DNA of 64,000 nucleotides from Lucifuga dentata (lineage: Eukaryota; Chordata; Actinopteri; Ophidiiformes; Bythitidae): contig VXCM01000207.1 in NCBI GenBank assembly GCA_014773175.1, positions 132,001 to 196,000 of the forward strand, given 5' to 3'. The notes beneath the pieces are model-generated. The model did not search any database. It saw nothing but the letters and a program-made list of their open reading frames with translations, and was not told the origin of the DNA. The position numbers and the translations under genes were made by a program. Shown here piece by piece: positions 53,867 to 59,800 of this stretch (positions are counted from its first letter, which is position 1; each line of letters opens with the position of its first letter).

Positions 53867-56800
53867 GGGGCCTAACCCTCAGCAGAGTTCAACATCATCT
53901 CACGCAGGTCACGTGCCGCGCTGCTTTAGTAGGCCACCGTTATGTAACCGAGCACAGCGCAGTCAGTCTGCGTGCGTGTGTGTGTCCACGTTTGTGTGTG
54001 AGTGCATGTTGAAGTTCTATAAATAAAAGCAGTGTGCATGCATGCCTATGAGTGCGTACTTGTATGCGTGAGGCTGTGTGAGCTGGAGAGAAGCAGGGAG
54101 TCATGCGATGTGTGGGTGCGGCGAAGACGAGGTCTCCCACCGCCGATATCAATAGCATTGCTTTCCTCTGGGCCTCCAGTCATGTGCCCGCGCTAACCTG
54201 AAAGCCAGGGAAGGACACGTGCTAAAATTAACTAATATTAACGTGCTAATATTGGGGGGTGGGGGTGTGTGTGTCAGTTTTCTACAGAAGTTCATTAAAG
54301 AGAAAGCGCAAAGCAAATTTAAAGGGCCATACTGGTGATTTTTTGCATGTTTAAGCCCAGTACCCACATACCTGCTGCGTTACCGACAACCAATTTCCAA
54401 AACTAAAACCATTTTTGTTTTCCTGTTGTTTTTTTGAATCCCCTAATCATTCAAAATCTAATGTTCAGGTGACACTCCCATCTTAAAATTCAGTGTTACA
54501 CCTGCTAACCCATACATCCAAGAAGGGATAGTCTGGTTTTAGTAAAAGCAGTCTTCTCCTGGGACTAGTTTCCCTGGCGGAGACATACAATGTCTTTCGT
54601 GCAGCTCCTTGTTGAATCGGAAATTTACTTTGTCAACAAACTTAATGGATGTTGTGTTTGCTGTGATGGATAACTTACCTCTAGCACATTTCAAGTCTCT
54701 ACAAGTTGATTTTAATACTGTACTGGAATGAACTGAAGCCACTGGCAGCCTGAATGGTAGGAAAAACAATTCTAAAATTTACAACTAAAGTCGTATATTT
54801 CGGGAAATGGTTATCAGTAACATAACATGGATTGTATTGTATATATTGGTCTCAAACATGCACGATCGCCGGTATGCTCATTTACAGTTTTTTCTACTTT
54901 CTTAATAGTTTAGTCTTTAATGAGCTTCCATAAATCCGTGCACATGTTCAGTGCATCTGTGGCACATTTGCAGTGAACGTCTGTATTTTCCATGTAGCCT
55001 ACTTTATGTGCTTTACTCCCTGTCAGCTTGTGACCACATGGTTTATGCTGCGTTCGACAGACTTCGGAATTTGGATTTTTCTGACTTCCTACTTAGAAAA
55101 ATGCGTTTGAATGGTACTTGAAGTTGGAGCTCCGGCTGGGAAACTCGGACCAAAATTATCTACCCCGACTTCACGAGCATGACGTCACTCAACATGGCAG
55201 CGCCGTGGAAGCGAGCTTTGTGAATGGAAATGATCAGCTAACAGGCGAATAAAGTATTTTTTCTTACATGAAATTGAAATAAAATGGTCAAAATATATCA
55301 CCAAGTTAACTATCTATAGTGTATAATAACTGCCATTGATACAGAAGTGTAAATAATTTCAGAATATTACTTATCTGCACAAATGTTTAATACCCACTGT
55401 GATTAAAATCACAGTGGGTGATATTACACAATCCAACCAAACAGTCATGTAGTCTGGCTTTACTTTAGTTAGCATTTATTACTAAATTTATTTAATCTGA
55501 CAGTATTTATTGGTGTTTAGCCATGCTTTTTTGTTTACATTTGACTGCAACAGTTTGAGGCCCGAAGCTGGAACTTCCAACTGGGAAAAATCCGACTTCC
55601 GAGGTAGCTTGAATGCAGCACTAGGCCCTAAATAAATGGCGACTATCTAGATTACTCCCAGGGCCCATGTGTATATTTGCAAAATGGCTTCTCAGTTTAT
55701 TGTTTATTGTTTATTGCATCACATTAGCTTCCACAAATGCAGTTGCTAGTCTTTCTGGGTTCTCAGTTGTAATTTGAAACATTTCTTACATGAAAATATG
55801 GATCTCTGTATGCTGCCTGAGAGAAATTCATAACGCAGCAATGTCCCCTTTTGTTTTATGTGGCTTTTAGCTGCAAGAAATGGTAATAAGGTCAGATTTG
55901 CTAAACGAGGCACTGCGCTAATTAGTGCAATAGGCAGTTCCATACTTTTCACATCAATTTACCACCATAACAAAAAGTGCTTAATAGATGATAGAATACA
56001 AATGAGGAGTACTTAACAGATGTCAGGTTAAGTATATTTAAGTGCGGATGCTCTTGTTTGGAATCAGTTTAGTGGAGTGGTTGTTCAGTTTGGCTTGGTG
56101 TTTAAAAGAAAAAGGCACAACTGTGTCACACCGATGGAAATGGAGTGAAAGTTGACAGAAAATGAAATAAAAATAAAAATAACCAGGCAGGCTGGTGTCA
56201 CGCTGGTATCTGAAGATAATAAGACTTGTCATTTGATAAGAATGTTATTAGAGGTCGCTTTAGAGCTGATATTATTGTTATTTAAGAGTAAAATAAATGT
56301 GATCATGATAAATTGGTTGGTGTTCTATTTTAACGGAAACATTTGTTTGCAAGGATCCTTCCATTTTGATTATTAAAGGACCATATTGGAGGTTTTGCAG
56401 GCTTGAGCCTAATGAATACTACATATATACATGTTACAATACGGCCAACCATTTCCAAACATACTACCTGGAGTGGTACATTTTCAAAAACTGTTTTTCC
56501 TACCTTCCAGGCAGCCATTGGTTTCAGCTCATTCGATAAACCATAAAAATCAACTTGTAGAGACCTGAAATGTGCTTGAGATATGTAATCCATCACAGCC
56601 AACATGACGTCTATTACATTTTTTTATTAAACTTTATTTAAGTGGTCCGGCATGGAGCTGCACGGAAGAAAATGTATGTCTGCCAGGAAATATAGTCCTA
56701 GGGAAAAAAAAAGTGGCTTTTACCAAGAAATTAAAACAACCATGCTCTCTACAATCGAACATAACTGTTAGAAGGCAAAATATTTTGAGATGGACGTATC

Positions 56801-59800
56801 ATCTGAACATTTGATTTTGAAAGATTAGGAGATTTGGCAAAAATAACAGGAAAGTAGATTTATGTTTTGGAAATTGGTTGTCAGCAATGTAACTTGTATG
56901 CAGTCAGTATTTATTGAGCCTAATCGTAAAATCACTGGTACAGTCCTTTAAGTGCATTAAATTTGCTCAATTTTGTTGTACGACATTGATCTAAAGGTTA
57001 TACATTCACAGTTCTAACACAAATGTAGAATTAGTAGTCAAATTAAAGGAGGATTCCACCAATTTTACACAAAGTTGAGTTTATTGGTCATAGGAGAGCA
57101 CTACTAAGCATGTGGAAACCAGGCCTTCTGTGGCTGTAGATCATCCTTAAACTTACTAAAATTAAGACTCCCTACTTCTACAAATGCCTTTAATTATCAC
57201 ACTTGTCATCTTCCGTAGAAACAGGAAGTAAAGTGATGTCATAAGGGTCAAATCCCCATACTTTCTACAGTTGTGTTTGCATGCTGAATAGTGCTCCTTT
57301 GACCAATAAACTGAACTTCTTGTGTAAAACTGGTGGTTTTCTTTAAGAGTTACTGCTACTAAATGATAGCTGGATAGTTTAAAACTTACTATAAAAATGC
57401 AGATAAATTTTACTACTTGAAAATTGCCAAAAAGAAAAATGTCCTCAGTCCTGTTTCAGTTCAACGTGAGATTAATGGAAAGTGTGTGAAAATAGATGAA
57501 AATTGGCCCTGACCTGGTTTTACATCTTCCTCATCAACTGCTGCCATTTCAGTTCAGTTACATATGTTGCCACCTAGTGTTATTTTTGCATCATTACAAC
57601 ATTCTATCTTTCCAGCAATGAAATGAAGAGCTGCAAGATAATGATCTCAGTTTTCAAATTTCTCTTTTTTTTAATCTATTCGAGACAAAACACAGCTCAT
57701 AACTCCAATCTAACAAACCTCAAAGGATCACGCCAATGCGTTATACATTATCAGTACAAAAAAAAAACTTTGATGAAAAAAAAAAAAAAAAAAANAAAAA
57801 AAAAAAAAAAAAACATTATCAGTACACACCTTACAAATTTTACCCAGTTTCCAAAGCGTAGTGATTTCCTGCCTTCCACAATGTCATTCTAGTTTTAAAA
57901 TTAAAATTAAAATCAACTTGTAGAGATTCGAAACATCACAGAAATGTGTCAGCCAAGAAATACAGTCTCAGGAGAAGATGTCTTTTTAACAAGAAATTAA
58001 AAATGACTTTATGTGTTAGGCAAAACGTAGAATTTTAATGTGGATGTATCACATGAACATTTGGTTTTTAAAGAACAGGAGATTTGGCAAAATTGCACAA
58101 AATCTAAAAATACAGTTTTATGTTTTGGAAAATGGTTGGTAGTAACTTAACTTGTATGCAGGTTGCATTTACTGGGCTCAAACACGCAAAGCCACCGGTA
58201 TGGTCCTTTAAAGAGTTGCGAAAAGGGAGTATACTCAAATACAATTGAACATCAAACTTTAATTACTGATGCTGATTAATCCTATCAGCCATTATCAGTT
58301 CTGCAAATATATCAGTTTGGCTCGAGAGATTATGTCCTTCGATGTGTGTCACAACCGTTTGCTCATGTATGTGTTGTTTTTATGTTCCCGCATTGTTTTT
58401 TTTACATATCTCATGTCACGCCTGTCCTCTGTCTCTCCACTCCATGTCATCCATCCATCCCTCACCACGACTTCGTGTGGAAAAGCTGGTGTTGAAAAAG
58501 TGAAAAGTGTAAGTTTTCCTGCGGTGCAAAGGCTCAGTGAAGGCAACACTTTTAACGATGGCCGTGTTCCATTTTGGCAGAATGACCCTCTTGGTCTCCT
58601 TCGCTTCCCCTCAGGCTGTTCCATATGTCACAAGTAGGAGAGAACAATATCTAGGGTCAGCGCCATGCAATTAGGGTGGGGGTTAAATTTGACAGAGTGG
58701 GGGTCAGAATTGGCCTATTTCATCTCCTAGCAAATCCAAATTGGTTTGAGCACAAATTCAAATTGATGCTTGATTGGGAGAATAATAGGGTAAATGTAAG
58801 TAAAGAAAGGTCTGAGGTGAAGTTGAAGGATGGTGTGATTATTCTGGGTGGTGTGTGTCTTGCGTTGGGGAGGTGGGGGGTGTCCTTGTGTGTTACTGCT
58901 TAGAATCCTCTAAATATGAGCTCATCCATCACCTTCCTCCATGTGGGACAGCAGGTAATGTAAGGTTGATGGCTCTCATTCAGTCATTCCTGTACTTTTT
59001 GCTCGTCCTATCAGTTTGTGTTGTTGAGACTTTCCAGTTAATTGGCTTGAACTGAAAAATGATAAAGTGCCAAATTAAGTTAATTTCCTCAAACGTCACA
59101 TTTTATGCATAATGTTAATGTCCAATTGTCCTGATTACTAAAAAAAATATGCATTTTTTGTTCTGACTCCATGATGCAAATTAGTATTGTGGTTTATTCT
59201 TTAAAATTTGAATGAAAATGTAAGTAGGCTAATGATTTTTGCTAAAGTCAAAATGTCTACCTCACTCCCAGTATGTTAATTCTGTTAGCTTCCTCCTCCT
59301 CATACAGTTCATTAACATCCTTAATGCAGTGTGATGAAGGCAAAAATATGAGTAAGATGTATATATGGATGGTAGTACTACAGTTGTGTCATTCGGCACA
59401 TATACTTGAGGTGTTGCTTAATCGCGTTAATCAGCCTTTTGACATGTTAAAGGACCATACCGTCCGTTTTGCATGTTTGAGCCTAATATTCAATTTTCAT
59501 ACACGTAAAGTTACTGACAGTCATTTCCCAAAGCATATTACTGGAAGTTAATTTAAAAAAAAAAAAAAAATGTTTTTCCTACCTTCCAGGCTGCCATTTT
59601 TTTCAGTTCATTCCATTACAGTATTAAAATCAACTTATTGATACTTGAAACGTTCTTGGGATAGGTAATCCATCATTGTGAACAACATGTATATTCAGGT
59701 TTTTTTTTTAGAAGTTATGTAATTTTAGCATTTAACTGCAATGAAAAGCGCTGAGTGAATGTATGTCTCCACCGAGGAATATAGTCCCAAAAGAATACCT

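Noticed and set aside
58269..58637. 122-codon frame in intron 8
   Set aside because: No similarity to SHANK or other families and no matching splice phase; treated as chance.
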